This document shows positions 31,161 through 42,386 of a stretch of 64,000 nucleotides of DNA, in pieces. Origin of the DNA: Pseudomonas sp. ADAK18 (GTDB taxonomy: Bacteria; Pseudomonadota; Gammaproteobacteria; Pseudomonadales; Pseudomonadaceae). Location: the NCBI RefSeq assembly GCF_012935695.1, contig NZ_CP052859.1, forward strand, positions 4,257,001 through 4,321,000, written 5' to 3'. The position numbers and the translations under genes were made by a program. Every line of letters begins with the position of its first letter. Position 1 is the stretch's first letter. The notes beneath the pieces were generated by a model. It saw nothing but the letters and a program-made list of their open reading frames with translations. It had not been told where the DNA came from and did not search any database.

Positions 31161-31891
31161 TCTCTATCAAGAACATCAACAAGTGGTATGGCGACTTCCA
31201 AGTGCTGACCGATTGCAGCACCGAGGTTAAAAAAGGCGAAGTGATCGTGGTATGCGGGCCGTCCGGCTCCGGCAAATCCACCTTGATCAAGTGCGTCAAC
31301 GCCCTGGAGCCGTTCCAGAAAGGTGACGTGGTAGTGGATGGCACGTCCATCGCCGACCCGAAGACCAACCTGCCAAAACTGCGCTCACGCGTCGGCATGG
31401 TGTTCCAGCACTTTGAGCTGTTCCCTCACCTGACCATCACCGAAAACCTGACCATCGCGCAGATCAAGGTGTTGGGCCGCAGCAAGGAAGAAGCCACCAA
31501 GAAAGGCCTGCAACTGCTGGAGCGTGTCGGCCTGTCGGCTCATGCCCACAAGCATCCTGGCCAGCTTTCCGGTGGTCAGCAACAGCGTGTGGCGATTGCC
31601 CGTGCGTTGGCGATGGACCCGATCGTCATGTTGTTCGACGAACCGACTTCGGCTCTGGACCCGGAAATGGTCAACGAAGTGCTGGACGTGATGGTGCAAC
31701 TGGCCCACGAAGGCATGACCATGATGTGCGTGACCCACGAGATGGGCTTTGCCCGTAAGGTCGCGGACCGGGTGATCTTCATGGACGCTGGCAAGATCAT
31801 CGAAGACTGCCCGAAAGAGGAGTTCTTCGGCGACATCAGCGCCCGCTCCGAGCGTGCGCAGCACTTCCTTGAGAAAATCCTGCAGCACTAA
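31157..31891 (+). CDS. aatP: Glutamate/aspartate ABC transporter ATPase AatP
   Basis: ATPase subunit of the importer, GltL type, 244 residues. Walker [10 protein letters not shown] lies near 34-42. Q-loop [10 protein letters not shown], signature LSGGQQQR, Walker [13 protein letters not shown] and H-loop VTHEMGFA follow. Complete and standard. A REP pair follows, after which aauS begins; in P. aeruginosa ggt and ansB lie in this gap (recall), but they are absent here. Confidence 0.95.
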   Translation: MISIKNINKWYGDFQVLTDCSTEVKKGEVIVVCGPSGSGKSTLIKCVNALEPFQKGDVVVDGTSIADPKTNLPKLRSRVGMVFQHFELFPHLTITENLTIAQIKVLGRSKEEATKKGLQLLERVGLSAHAHKHPGQLSGGQQQRVAIARALAMDPIVMLFDEPTSALDPEMVNEVLDVMVQLAHEGMTMMCVTHEMGFARKVADRVIFMDAGKIIEDCPKEEFFGDISARSERAQHFLEKILQH

Positions 31892-31922
31892 AAGCACACC
31901 GCTCTCACTGCCGAAACCGGAC

Positions 31923-32018
31923 AAATGTGGGAGCGGGCTTGCCCGCGATAGCGATTTGCCAGTCAATCTACTGGCACCTGACATACCGCCATCGCGGGCA
32001 AGCCCGGCTCCCACATTT
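31923..32018. repeat. Inverted REP pair
   Basis: AAATGTGGGAGCGGGCTTGC and its near-complement GCAAGCCCGGCTCCCACATTT flank a central region of about 55 nt. Lies between aatP and aauS. Confidence 0.9.
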
Positions 32019-32083
32019 GATCTTCACTGTTTCGCAGACCGTGTTCGGCTTGGTTGAGCTCTGGTTGACCCAAGGCATCTGTG

Positions 32084-33981
32084 ATGAAATGCGACCCCAC
32101 CCTCTATCGCGCCGCACCGCCATCACTTGCCGTGAAGCCTCGTCTGATTCGCCAATTGTTCCTGCCGCCACTGATCATCCTGCTGATGATCGGCCTGGGT
32201 TTTATCGGCCTCTGGATCAGCGAATACTACGGAATCCGCACCCTGAGCGAGAACGGCGAACGTCAGCTGGAGCTGCACGCCCGTACCGTCGAGAGTGAGA
32301 TCAGTAAATACACCTACCTGCCCAGTCTCCTGGAGCTGGAGTCCAGCGTCTCCAAGTTGCTGGCCGACCCGTCTGCGGAACACCGCAAGACAGTCAACGA
32401 TTACCTCGAAGGCCTGAACCGGCGCAGCCGCAGTCGGGCCATTTATGTGATGGACACCACCGGCCGTGTGCTGGCCACCAGTAACTGGCGCGATGCCGAC
32501 AGTTACCTGGGGGAAGACCTGTCCTTTCGCGCCTATTTCCAGAATGCGGTGCGCGGCCAACCCGGTCGGTTCTACGGCATCGGCAGCACCAACGGCGAAC
32601 CCGGTTACTACCTGGCCCATGGCCTGGAAGAACACGGCAAGATCATCGGCGTCGCGGTGGTAAAAGTGCGCCTGGAAGCGTTGGAAGAGCGCTGGCAACG
32701 GGCGCGCCTGGAAGCCTTCGTCAGTGACGAGAACGGCATCATCATTCTGTCCAGCGACCCGGCGCGCCGCCTCAAGGCCGTGCGCCCCTTGAGTGACGAC
32801 ACCAAGGAGCGCCTGGCCCGCAGCCTGCAATATTACTGGGCAACCCTCAACGAGCTGGAACCCCTGGCCCGCGAGCGCCTCAGCGAGGGCACGGAAAAAC
32901 TGACCTTCCCGGCCAACAGCGAAGTGGTGGCCGACGACAACGAAGTCAGCTACCTGGCCCAGACCCGGCCCCTGAGCGACACACCGTGGAACTTCACCCT
33001 GCTCACGCCCCTGAATGACCTGCGCCGGGCAGCGGTCAATCAGGGGATTCTGGTAGCCGTGGCCTTTGCCTTGGTAGCCTTCCTGTTGATCGCCTGGAAT
33101 GAGCGGCGCAAGGTCATCGCCACCCGCCTCGCAGCACGAGAAGCCTTGCAGGAGGCCAATAACCAGTTGGAGCGGCGGATCGCAGAGCGCACCACCGATC
33201 TGCGGGCCAGCAACGAACGGCTCAAGAGCCAGATCCGCGAACGGCGCCAGGCCGAAGAAACCTTGCGCCGAGCCCAGGATGAACTCGTCCAGGCCGGCAA
33301 GCTGGCCGCCATCGGCCAGATGTCCACCAGCATCGCCCATGAATTGAATCAACCCTTGGCCGCCCTGCGTACGCTGTCGGGCAACACCGTGCGCTTCCTG
33401 GAGCGCGGTGCCCTGGACACCGCCAGCACCAACCTCAAGACCATCAACGAACTGATCGACCGCATGGGCCGTATCACCGCCAGCCTGCGCTCCTTTGCCC
33501 GGCGCGGTGACGACCAAGGCGAAGCGAGCCTGGGCAAGGCGGTAGACGCCGCCTTTCAGGTCCTGGGCAGCCGCCTGGACAGCTTGCCGCTGACCTTGCA
33601 CCGCAACTTCACACCCGCACAATTGCAAATCGACCAGACCCGCCTGGAGCAAATCCTGGTCAACCTGATCGGCAACGCCCTGGACGCCATGCAGGCGCAA
33701 CCGGCTCCCGAGCTGTGGCTGGAGGGTGATACCGTCGATGGTAAATACCGCCTGCGAGTACGCGACAACGGGCATGGTATTGACGCGCAAACCCGCAAAC
33801 ATTTGTTCGAACCTTTTTTCACCACCAAACCCGGCGAACAGGGACTGGGCCTTGGCCTCACCCTGTCGGCCAGCCTCGCGGCGGCCACCGGCGGCACGCT
33901 TGCCGTCGAGCCCCCGGTCAACGGTGGCACAGCCTTTGTCCTGAGCTTGCCCCTGGCAGGCCCTCATCCCGGCGAGTCGAC

Positions 33982-33985
<4 letters not shown>
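32084..33985 (+). CDS. aauS: Sensor histidine kinase AauS (DctB type)
   Basis: Membrane sensor for acidic amino acids that controls AauR. The product is about 633 residues. A first transmembrane helix (about 25-45) is followed by a large periplasmic double-PAS/Cache-like sensor (FYGIGSTNGEPGYYLA). A second helix lies near 325-342. A coiled coil (LERRIAERTTDLRASNERL), HisKA with the phosphate-accepting His in SIAHELNQPLAA, and a HATPase with NALDAM and GLGLGLTLS complete it. ATG at 32084 is preferred to the adjacent GTG. The end overlaps aauR by 4 nt. The position after aatJQMP supports the naming. Confidence 0.9.
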
Positions 33986-35322
<1,337 letters not shown>

Positions 35323-35331
35323 GAGCGTATT

Positions 35332-35670
35332 GTGGATTTATTGCTTAAGGCTGCGCTGGGTGCGGGGGTAGTGCTGATCCTGGCGGCGCTGGCCAAGACC
35401 AAAAACTATTACATCGCAGGCTTGGTACCGCTGTTTCCGACCTTTGCATTGATCGCCCATTACATCGTCGGCAAGGGTCGGTCGGTGGAGGATTTGAAGA
35501 CCACCATCGTGTTCGGGATGTGGTCGATCATTCCGTACTTTGTGTACCTGACAACGTTGTACGTGATGGTGGACCGGATGCGGCTGGAGGCATCACTGGC
35601 CGTGGCGGCGGTGGCGTGGTTGATGGCGGCTACGGTGTTGGTGAGCGTGTGGGTGCGCATTCACGCCTGA
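35332..35670 (+). CDS. glpM: GlpM-family membrane protein
   Basis: A 112-residue hydrophobic protein with four predicted helices, recognised as GlpM from the segments KTKNYYIAGLVPLFPTFALIAHYIVG and GMWSIIPYFVYL. GlpM is known in P. aeruginosa next to glpD and was linked to alginate production (recall). Here about 7 kb of transport and regulatory genes separate it from glpD. The start is GTG with GGAG close upstream, 9 nt after aauR, so it may be cotranscribed with aauSR. Confidence 0.88.
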   Translation: MDLLLKAALGAGVVLILAALAKTKNYYIAGLVPLFPTFALIAHYIVGKGRSVEDLKTTIVFGMWSIIPYFVYLTTLYVMVDRMRLEASLAVAAVAWLMAATVLVSVWVRIHA

Positions 35671-35696
35671 CGTTCAGACTCACCCCAATCAAAAAT

Positions 35697-35802
35697 GTGG
35701 GAGCTGTCGAGCTTTAGCGAGGCTGCGATGGGATCACCTCGGTGCACCTGTCAGACCGCAGCGATCCCATCGCAGCCTCGCTAAAGCTCGACAGCTCCCA
35801 CA
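35697..35802. repeat. Long inverted repeat (REP family variant)
   Basis: Arms of about 39 nt starting GTGGGAGCTGTCGAGC are almost perfectly complementary across a 30-nt centre. It lies between convergent glpM and the regulator gene at 35824 and probably ends both transcripts. Confidence 0.9.
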
Positions 35803-35823
35803 GGAGATCATCGTCGCCAAGAT

Positions 35824-37221
35824 TCAGCGAATGATCTTTTCCACCTGAATCCCCAACTTCTTCAACCGATACCAGAAGCTGCGCTCGGAAATCCCGATCT
35901 TCTGGGCTGCCGCCGCCTGCACGCCGTTGCTCTCCTGCAACGCCGCCAGGATGTACGCCTTCTCCACCTCGGCCAATGCTGCATCCAGGTCTTGAGGCAC
36001 GCCGGGCCCTTCGCTGAGAACGGCTCCCACGCTGCTGTCTGCCGGGCGAGAAGCAAACAGATACGCCGGCAGATCAATGTCTTCGATCACTGCGCTGGCG
36101 GCCACGATGGTCGCCCGCTCAACGCAGTTCTGCAGTTCACGGATATTGCCCGGCCAGCCGTAGGCCGCCATGGCCTGCAACGCCTCCGGACTGAAGCCGG
36201 TGATGCGTTTACCGGTGGTGGCGCTCAAGGTCTGGGCAAAGTGTCGGGCCAGCGGCGCGATATCTTCCACGCGCTCACGCAGGGCCGGCAACGGGATCGG
36301 GAAGACGTTGAGACGGTAGTAGAGGTCCTCGCGGAACTCCTTGTTGGCCACCGCCTCCAGCAAGTTCTTGTTGGTGGCAGCGATCACCCGCACATCCACC
36401 TTGCGCTCGCGTGGATCACCCACCGGCTCGATCACCCGTTCCTGCAGAGCGCGCAGAATTTTCGCCTGCAACGCCAGGGGCATATCGCCCACTTCATCGA
36501 GGAACAGCGTGCCCTTGTCGGCCTGCATGAAACGTCCGACCCGATCCGCCACGGCGCCGGTAAAGGCACCCTTGCGATGGCCAAACATCTCGCTTTCCAG
36601 CAAACCCTCGGGAATGGCTGCGCAGTTGACCGCCACAAAAGGCCGGTCGGCGCGGTTGCCATGTTTGTGGATAGCCCGGGCGACCATTTCCTTACCGGTG
36701 CCGCTTTCGCCTGTCAACAGGATGGTCGCGTTGCTGTCGCGGACCGAATCCACCGCCTGCAACACCCGGCGAAAGGCCGGGCCATCGCCCACCAGGCTGT
36801 CGAACTGGGCATGCTCGTCCAGCTCGGCGCGCATCCGCGCGTTGTCGCGCATGATGTCGCGAAACTGCAATGCCTTGGCCACGGTGATGTCCAGCTCATC
36901 GATGTCGAAGGGCTTGGCGATGTAGTCATAAGCGCCGTTACGCATCGATTGCACGGCGTTTTTCACGGTGCTGTAGGCCGTCATGACAATCACCGGCAAC
37001 TGCGGGTAACGCACTTTGATTTCCGCCAACAGCGCCGGGCCATCCATGCCAGGCATACGCCAGTCGCTGATCACCAGGTCGATGTCTTCCTGCTCCAGCA
37101 CCTTGAGCGCGTGCAAGCCGTTGCCCGCCGTGAACACCTGGATGCCGCTCTGGCTCAAGGCCGAAGACAGCAGGTCACACAGCTTGGGCTCGTCGTCGAC
37201 CACCAATACGTTATGTGTCAT
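35824..37221 (-). CDS. NtrC-family sigma-54 response regulator of the six-gene operon
   Basis: 465-residue activator. The receiver has Asp53 in [12 protein letters not shown]. The AAA+ domain has GESGTGKE near 168 and an intact GAFTGA loop ([12 protein letters not shown]). The C-terminal Fis-type helix-turn-helix is [22 protein letters not shown] start at the ATG at 37221 ([12 protein letters not shown]), which overlaps the kinase stop by 11 nt; the open frame runs further up inside the kinase. Last gene of the operon that begins at 43089. That operon has a sigma-54 promoter and a palindromic repeat cluster, so this protein is the likely activator. Not AauR; specific function unknown. Confidence 0.9.
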   Translation of the reverse strand: MTHNVLVVDDEPKLCDLLSSALSQSGIQVFTAGNGLHALKVLEQEDIDLVISDWRMPGMDGPALLAEIKVRYPQLPVIVMTAYSTVKNAVQSMRNGAYDYIAKPFDIDELDITVAKALQFRDIMRDNARMRAELDEHAQFDSLVGDGPAFRRVLQAVDSVRDSNATILLTGESGTGKEMVARAIHKHGNRADRPFVAVNCAAIPEGLLESEMFGHRKGAFTGAVADRVGRFMQADKGTLFLDEVGDMPLALQAKILRALQERVIEPVGDPRERKVDVRVIAATNKNLLEAVANKEFREDLYYRLNVFPIPLPALRERVEDIAPLARHFAQTLSATTGKRITGFSPEALQAMAAYGWPGNIRELQNCVERATIVAASAVIEDIDLPAYLFASRPADSSVGAVLSEGPGVPQDLDAALAEVEKAYILAALQESNGVQAAAAQKIGISERSFWYRLKKLGIQVEKIIR

Positions 37222-38989
37222 CACCATCCTCATCAAAACCGTCGTCTTCACCGTTAGCCGGAATGTACAGGCTGAAGGTGGCGCCGGCATCTTTCTCGCT
37301 GGCACATTCGATACTGCCGTCATGACTCTCCATGATCGAGAAGACTTTGGCCAGGCCCAGGCCAGTGCCTGAAGCCTTGGTGGTGACGAACGGCGTGAAG
37401 ATGCGCTCGATCATGTCTGCCGGAATACCCTGACCGGTATCGGCAATGCTGATCACGGTGTTTTCTCCCACCGTACTGATACCCAGGGTCAGGCAACCAC
37501 CGTCTGGCATCGCATCGATGGCGTTGAGAATCAAATTGAGGCAAGCCTGTTTGAGTTGCTTGGCATCCGCGTAGATGGTCGCACCGGGCGCGCGGTCGTC
37601 GATTTTCGCATCGATGTTGTGGGTGGACAGCTCCGGGCCGCAGAAACCGAGAATCTCCTCCACCAACGGCCGCGCCAGTTGCAGGGTACGCAGCGGCGCA
37701 CTGGGTTTGGCGAAGTCAAGGAACTCGGTGATCAGGTCATTGATTCGGCTGACTTCGCTGATCACGTATTCCAAGTGACGCTTGTCGGTTTCCGGCAGAT
37801 CGGCCCGGCGGTGCAACAACTGGGTGGCCGTTTTGATGATGCCCAGCGGGTTGCGAATTTCGTGGGCCAGGCCCATCGCGACTTCGCCCAGGGCATGCAG
37901 CCGGTCGCGACGGCGCAACTGCGCTTCCAGGTGATGCAATTCGCCCAGGCGTTCGGTCATGTGGTTAAAGGTGCTGCTCAGCTCGGCCAGCTCATCACCG
38001 CCGCTGACCGGCACCCGGTGTTGATAGTCACCTGAAATCACCGCCCGTACCCCTTCAGACAGGTTGCGCAGCGGGTGAGTCAGGCGCTTGGACACTAACC
38101 AGCCGGCACTCAGCGACAGCGCCGAACTGACCAGAAAGATCAGCACGAACAGGTTGCTCTGGTTGACCAGGCCCACCAGGCTGGAGTGACGCAGCAAGCC
38201 GCTGAAGATCACCCCTTGCAACTCACCGGAATCATTGAATATCGGCCAGTACAAACCGCTGTAGCGACTGGTGAACTGCTCACTCGGCTGCTTGGTCGAG
38301 CGCATCATGGCTTCGACCTGGCTTGGCACCTTGCTGGGGTGGTCCTCGAAACGCTGGGTGGCAAAAATCTCCGAGAAGCCAGTAGGGTTGGCCAGGTACA
38401 GGCGCAAGTCCAGGGAGTGCACATCGGCCACGCTGGTGAGGAAGCTGTTATCCAGGAAGGTCGCGATGACCAGCATGTAATCAACGCCCTCTTCAGTGGT
38501 CTCGAACGTCGAGACCACTGCACCGGTGGACACGCCACTGATTTGGATAGTCTGCAGGACCGCGTTGGACGACGTGCTGATCTGCCCGACAATGCTGTCA
38601 GCCACGGTGCTGAACGCCACCTTGTGGTCGCTTTTGCGAATCAGCGCAACCATATCGATGCCCATGGCATCGGCGATATCGGCCGTCAACTTGTCGTGCT
38701 TGGCCGAACTGCGAGACGTGGGCGGACGGGTATAGCGCAGGAACAACTGCGCCGCACGGGCGTTGTCGTGAAGGGTTTCACTGATCTCATCCTTGACGAT
38801 CTTGGTCGACTCTTGCAGCCAGATACGCACGTTGCTGTCGAAAATCTGCGACAGGGTGGTGGCCGCCAGCTCAGCGGCAATCATGGTCGGAATGACGCTG
38901 ACCAGCCAGAACGCCAGGACCAGCTTACGCTGGACGCTCCAACGCGAAATGGCAAAGGGGCGGGCTTTTTGGCGGGTCTTGGTGATCAT
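37211..38989 (-). CDS. HAMP-containing sensor histidine kinase of the six-gene operon
   Basis: 592-residue membrane kinase. A first helix (about 22-45) is followed by a periplasmic region of about 225 residues with a Cache-like double fold. A second helix is near 272-292. HAMP (SKRLTHPLRNLSEGV), HisKA with the acceptor His in GLAHEIRNPLGIIK and HATPase with NLILNAIDAM and GTGLGLAKV follow. The acidic C-terminal tail is unusual ([12 protein letters not shown]). It overlaps the preceding acyltransferase gene by 1 nt (TGATG) and the regulator gene by 11 nt, so signal transduction is translated together with the metabolic enzymes. Ligand unknown. Confidence 0.9.
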   Translation of the reverse strand: MITKTRQKARPFAISRWSVQRKLVLAFWLVSVIPTMIAAELAATTLSQIFDSNVRIWLQESTKIVKDEISETLHDNARAAQLFLRYTRPPTSRSSAKHDKLTADIADAMGIDMVALIRKSDHKVAFSTVADSIVGQISTSSNAVLQTIQISGVSTGAVVSTFETTEEGVDYMLVIATFLDNSFLTSVADVHSLDLRLYLANPTGFSEIFATQRFEDHPSKVPSQVEAMMRSTKQPSEQFTSRYSGLYWPIFNDSGELQGVIFSGLLRHSSLVGLVNQSNLFVLIFLVSSALSLSAGWLVSKRLTHPLRNLSEGVRAVISGDYQHRVPVSGGDELAELSSTFNHMTERLGELHHLEAQLRRRDRLHALGEVAMGLAHEIRNPLGIIKTATQLLHRRADLPETDKRHLEYVISEVSRINDLITEFLDFAKPSAPLRTLQLARPLVEEILGFCGPELSTHNIDAKIDDRAPGATIYADAKQLKQACLNLILNAIDAMPDGGCLTLGISTVGENTVISIADTGQGIPADMIERIFTPFVTTKASGTGLGLAKVFSIMESHDGSIECASEKDAGATFSLYIPANGEDDGFDEDGDDT

Positions 38990-40113
38990 CAGGTTTCGCT
39001 TATCGCAGCAGCCATGGCGGGGTCGGATCGATCCGGACGAATAAACACTTTTACGACTTTAAGCAGCATGTTGAGCAGCCAATTGCGATGGCGGAAAAAC
39101 ACACTATTACCCTCGAACTTGCAGCCCAGGCGCAGCTTACTGGCATACCCGGCCTGACCACACTCATACCGCGCAATATTGTTCTGAATACAGTAGTCGA
39201 CGTTGGTCAGCCAACTACGAAAGTACAGGTTGTACTCCCGGCTGCGGGCCAGGTCATGGGCGAAGAATTTGTCGATCAACCGATCCTGGTTCAGCAGGAT
39301 CAGATTGAAGGCCACCAATTGCTCGTCCACCCAGTAAAGAACACAGACCGCACGCTCTCCCAACTGTTCGAGGATACCGGTGAAATACCCGCTCGGCAGG
39401 CGTTCGAATTGCAGGTCGGCGCGTTCCAGAGTGGCTTCATACAACCGCATGATCTCTGGCAGCACGTCGTCGATAGTGCGTCGCCACTCCACCCGCGGGC
39501 CTGGCGCCCGCAGTTTGCGGCGTAGGTCCTTGCGGGTGGATTTGCCCAGGGAACCCAGGTAGGCGTCCACTGAACCAAAAGGGATGGGCAACAGCGCCGA
39601 TGGCAGGCTGGGCATGCTTTGAAAGCCCGCTGCCTGGCAACTGTTGGCCCAATGTTCGTCATTGGTCGGCGCGTCTTTCACCGCCAACAGGCCAATGCCG
39701 AAGTCATCGGCATCCCGGCGCGCAGCCTGGAGCAAATGCTCAAGCAACGCTTGACGCCGGGACTCGGGAATATGGCTGGCAGTACCCGCGTCGCACTGCT
39801 CGGCCACCGGCGAACCAATGGCGTACAGGCCCAATTGCAAAACACCCGGCCACAGTCGCTCCAGGCGCTCGGTAAAGCGCTTGCCGATACCCGACACAGT
39901 GGTGTCGAGGCGGTAATGGGTGATAAACGCCGGGGCAACTGCCACCAGCGTTTCACCCTCGAACACCGCCAGATAACGCCACTGAAAATCATCGATGGCC
40001 GCTTTTTCCACGGCCACGTAATAGTCCCAATCCTCCAGGGCACCAGGAAAGCAGTCGTTCCAGGCACTGCGCTCGATAGCACCAATGGTCGAAAAGGCTT
40101 GGGCGGTAATCAC
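38989..40113 (-). CDS. GNAT/FemAB-like acyltransferase
   Basis: 374-residue soluble protein with the BioF2/FemAB-type double GNAT fold. The segments SLGKSTRKDLRRKLR, QLVAFNLILLNQDRLIDKF and ARYECGQAGYASKLRLG resemble that group. Proteins of this fold transfer acyl or aminoacyl groups to amines. It starts 9 nt after the hydrolase gene and ends one base into the kinase gene. The role in the operon, perhaps N-acylation of an amine made by the aminotransferase, is inference. A short basic, hydrophobic C-terminus (LLNMLLKVVKVF) could touch the membrane. Confidence 0.7.
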   Translation of the reverse strand: MITAQAFSTIGAIERSAWNDCFPGALEDWDYYVAVEKAAIDDFQWRYLAVFEGETLVAVAPAFITHYRLDTTVSGIGKRFTERLERLWPGVLQLGLYAIGSPVAEQCDAGTASHIPESRRQALLEHLLQAARRDADDFGIGLLAVKDAPTNDEHWANSCQAAGFQSMPSLPSALLPIPFGSVDAYLGSLGKSTRKDLRRKLRAPGPRVEWRRTIDDVLPEIMRLYEATLERADLQFERLPSGYFTGILEQLGERAVCVLYWVDEQLVAFNLILLNQDRLIDKFFAHDLARSREYNLYFRSWLTNVDYCIQNNIARYECGQAGYASKLRLGCKFEGNSVFFRHRNWLLNMLLKVVKVFIRPDRSDPAMAAAISET

Positions 40114-40122
40114 GTCTCTTCC

Positions 40123-40995
40123 TTAAGCCAGGGCTTGCTGTCGATAATCTTCAGGGGCCTCGATGGCCTGGGCATGTTGTTGGATAAAGTCGGCGCTCAA
40201 CTCGATCACCCGACGGTATTGCAGGTCGACGGTGATCATGTGGTAGCAGTTGTCCAACAGGACCTTGGTCACCTGGCCGCCGAGATGGCGTTCCACGTAA
40301 TCGGCGTTCCAGCGGCTGGTGATGTCGTCCTCGATGGAATGCAGCACCAGCGCAGGGGTCTTGATCGACGGCATGCGCTTCTTGACCACGGCGTTCATGC
40401 GGTGCAACTCGCGCACCGTCACGCCCTCCATGGTCAACAAACCGGCCTGGCTGCTCTCCCCTTCCTTCATCTGCCGCTCGACGATCGCGCGCAGGCGCTC
40501 GTTCTTGATGCCGTAGGGGGGCTTCTCCTCGAAGACACAGATGTGCACGCCGAATGGAATCTTCATCAGCAATGGCGTCAGGAACGCCAACTTGTGGATG
40601 TTCCAGCCGTCGTACTTCAACGTCGTGGAGTACATCAGCAGGCCGGTGACCTGACCCGGAAACTCCGAAGCCAGGTACATCGACATGACCGCGCCCATGG
40701 ATAAACCACCGACAAACACTTGCTCATGCCGTTGCTGCACGCCGACGAACGTTTTGCGCACACCTTCGTACCAGTCCAGCCAGCCGGTGGCTTGCAGGTC
40801 GCTGTTGTCCCCGCAGTGCCCGGCCAAGGTCGGCACGTACACCGTGCAATTACCCACTTTGGCCAGGCCCTGGGCCACCCGACGGAGTTCCGTCGGGGTG
40901 CCGGTCAGGCCGTGGATCAACAGGATCCCGACCGGACCTTCGCCGAGAACGAAGCCGGCATCACCTTCACCGAGGTCGATCCCGTGCTGGTTCAC
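40123..40995 (-). CDS. Alpha/beta hydrolase (carboxylesterase/monoacylglycerol lipase type)
   Basis: 290-residue cytoplasmic alpha/beta hydrolase. Oxyanion region LLIHGLTGTP (about 25-34), nucleophile Ser in GGLSMGAV, acid in VLHSIEDDIT and His in NCYHMITVD complete a readable triad. No signal peptide. The closest type by motif is Est30/YvaK-like carboxylesterase. It overlaps the aminotransferase gene by 4 nt. In context it may release an acyl group or act as thioesterase for the neighbouring acyltransferase; substrate unknown. Confidence 0.82.
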   Translation of the reverse strand: MNQHGIDLGEGDAGFVLGEGPVGILLIHGLTGTPTELRRVAQGLAKVGNCTVYVPTLAGHCGDNSDLQATGWLDWYEGVRKTFVGVQQRHEQVFVGGLSMGAVMSMYLASEFPGQVTGLLMYSTTLKYDGWNIHKLAFLTPLLMKIPFGVHICVFEEKPPYGIKNERLRAIVERQMKEGESSQAGLLTMEGVTVRELHRMNAVVKKRMPSIKTPALVLHSIEDDITSRWNADYVERHLGGQVTKVLLDNCYHMITVDLQYRRVIELSADFIQQHAQAIEAPEDYRQQALA

Positions 40996-42386
40996 CGCTT
41001 GGTCGCCCGCACCAGCAGTTGTTCGAGCAGCTTCAGACCCAGGTCGATTTCCGGGTAGCTGATTTCCAGCGACGGTGCCAGGGTGATCACGTTCTTGTAG
41101 TAGCCGCCCACGTCGAGGATCAGGCCCAGTTTCTGCCCGTCAACCACCATGTCGCCCTTCATGCCTTCCTCGACCATATAGTCCAGGGTGGCCTTGTCCG
41201 GAGTGAAGCCGTCGGCGGTGCAGATTTCGCAACGCAGCGCTAGGCCCAGGCCGTCGACGTCGCCGATAATCGGGAAGCGCTTTTGCAGCTCTTGCAGGCC
41301 GGACAGGAAGTATTTGCCCTTGGCCATGACCATCGCGCCGTAGTCAACTTCGCTGGTCATCTTGAACATTTCCAGGCCTACCGCAGTACCCAGTGGGTTC
41401 GATGCGAAGGTGGAGTGGGTGGAACCTGGTGGGAAGATCTTCGGGTTGATCAGCTCTTCACGGGCCCAGATACCGCCCAGCGGGTTCAGGCCGTTAGTCA
41501 GTGCCTTACCGAAAACGATCACGTCAGGTTTGACGTCGAAGTGTTCGATCGACCACAGCTTGCCGGTACGCCAGAAGCCCATCTGGATTTCGTCGCAAAC
41601 CATCAGGATGCCGTGCTGGTCGAGGACGTGCTTGAGCTCGCTATAGAAGTTCATCGGCGGGATCACGTAGCCGCCGGTGCCCTGGATCGGCTCGACGTAG
41701 AAGGCTGCGTATTCACACTGATTGGTTTTTGGGTCCCACACGCCGTTGTATTCAGTCTCGAACAAACGAGCGAACTGCTGCACGCAGTGGCTGCCGTATT
41801 CTTCCTTGGTCATGCCTTTCGGGCCACGGAAGTGGTACGGGAACGGGATGAAGTTGGCACGCTCGCCAAAGTGGCCGTAGCGGCGACGATAACGGAAGCT
41901 GGAAGTGATCGACGACGCGCCGAGGGTACGACCGTGGTAGCCGCCTTCGAAGGCGAACATCAGGCTCTTGCCGTTGGAAGCGTTACGCACCACTTTCAGG
42001 GAGTCTTCGATGGACTGCGAACCGCCGACGTTGAAGTGCACGCGACCGTCGAGGCCGAACTTGTTCTTGGCATCGACTGCGATCATTTCCGAAAGCTCGA
42101 TCTTGCCTTTGTGCAGGTACTGGCTGGCGATTTGCGGCAGGGTATCGATCTGCTGTTTCAGCGCGTTGTTCAGGCGCGGGTTGGCGTAACCGAAGTTAAC
42201 GGCCGAGTACCACATTTGCAGGTCGAGGTAAGCCTGGTCTTCGGTGTCCCATACATAGGAGCCTTCGCAACGGCTGAAAATGCGCGGAGGGTCGATGTAG
42301 TGAACGGTATCGCCGTAGGAGCAGTACTTGGCTTCTTTATCCAGAAGAACCTGGTCTTCTGCGGTAGCGATGCGGATATCAGACAT
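40992..42386 (-). CDS. Class III PLP-dependent aminotransferase
   Basis: 464-residue fold-type I aminotransferase. Seen are GGYHGRTLGA, VEPIQGTGGYVIPP and VCDEIQMGFWRTG. The PLP Lys lies in VFGKALTNGLNPLGG, and THSTFASNPLGTA follows. The family transfers amino groups to or from omega-amines, diamines or amino acids. I start at the ATG at 42386 (MSDIRIATAEDQ), which overlaps the phosphatase gene by 8 nt; the open frame goes on upstream within it. Substrate cannot be assigned. The phosphatase partner suggests a phosphorylated intermediate. Confidence 0.9.
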   Translation of the reverse strand: MSDIRIATAEDQVLLDKEAKYCSYGDTVHYIDPPRIFSRCEGSYVWDTEDQAYLDLQMWYSAVNFGYANPRLNNALKQQIDTLPQIASQYLHKGKIELSEMIAVDAKNKFGLDGRVHFNVGGSQSIEDSLKVVRNASNGKSLMFAFEGGYHGRTLGASSITSSFRYRRRYGHFGERANFIPFPYHFRGPKGMTKEEYGSHCVQQFARLFETEYNGVWDPKTNQCEYAAFYVEPIQGTGGYVIPPMNFYSELKHVLDQHGILMVCDEIQMGFWRTGKLWSIEHFDVKPDVIVFGKALTNGLNPLGGIWAREELINPKIFPPGSTHSTFASNPLGTAVGLEMFKMTSEVDYGAMVMAKGKYFLSGLQELQKRFPIIGDVDGLGLALRCEICTADGFTPDKATLDYMVEEGMKGDMVVDGQKLGLILDVGGYYKNVITLAPSLEISYPEIDLGLKLLEQLLVRATKR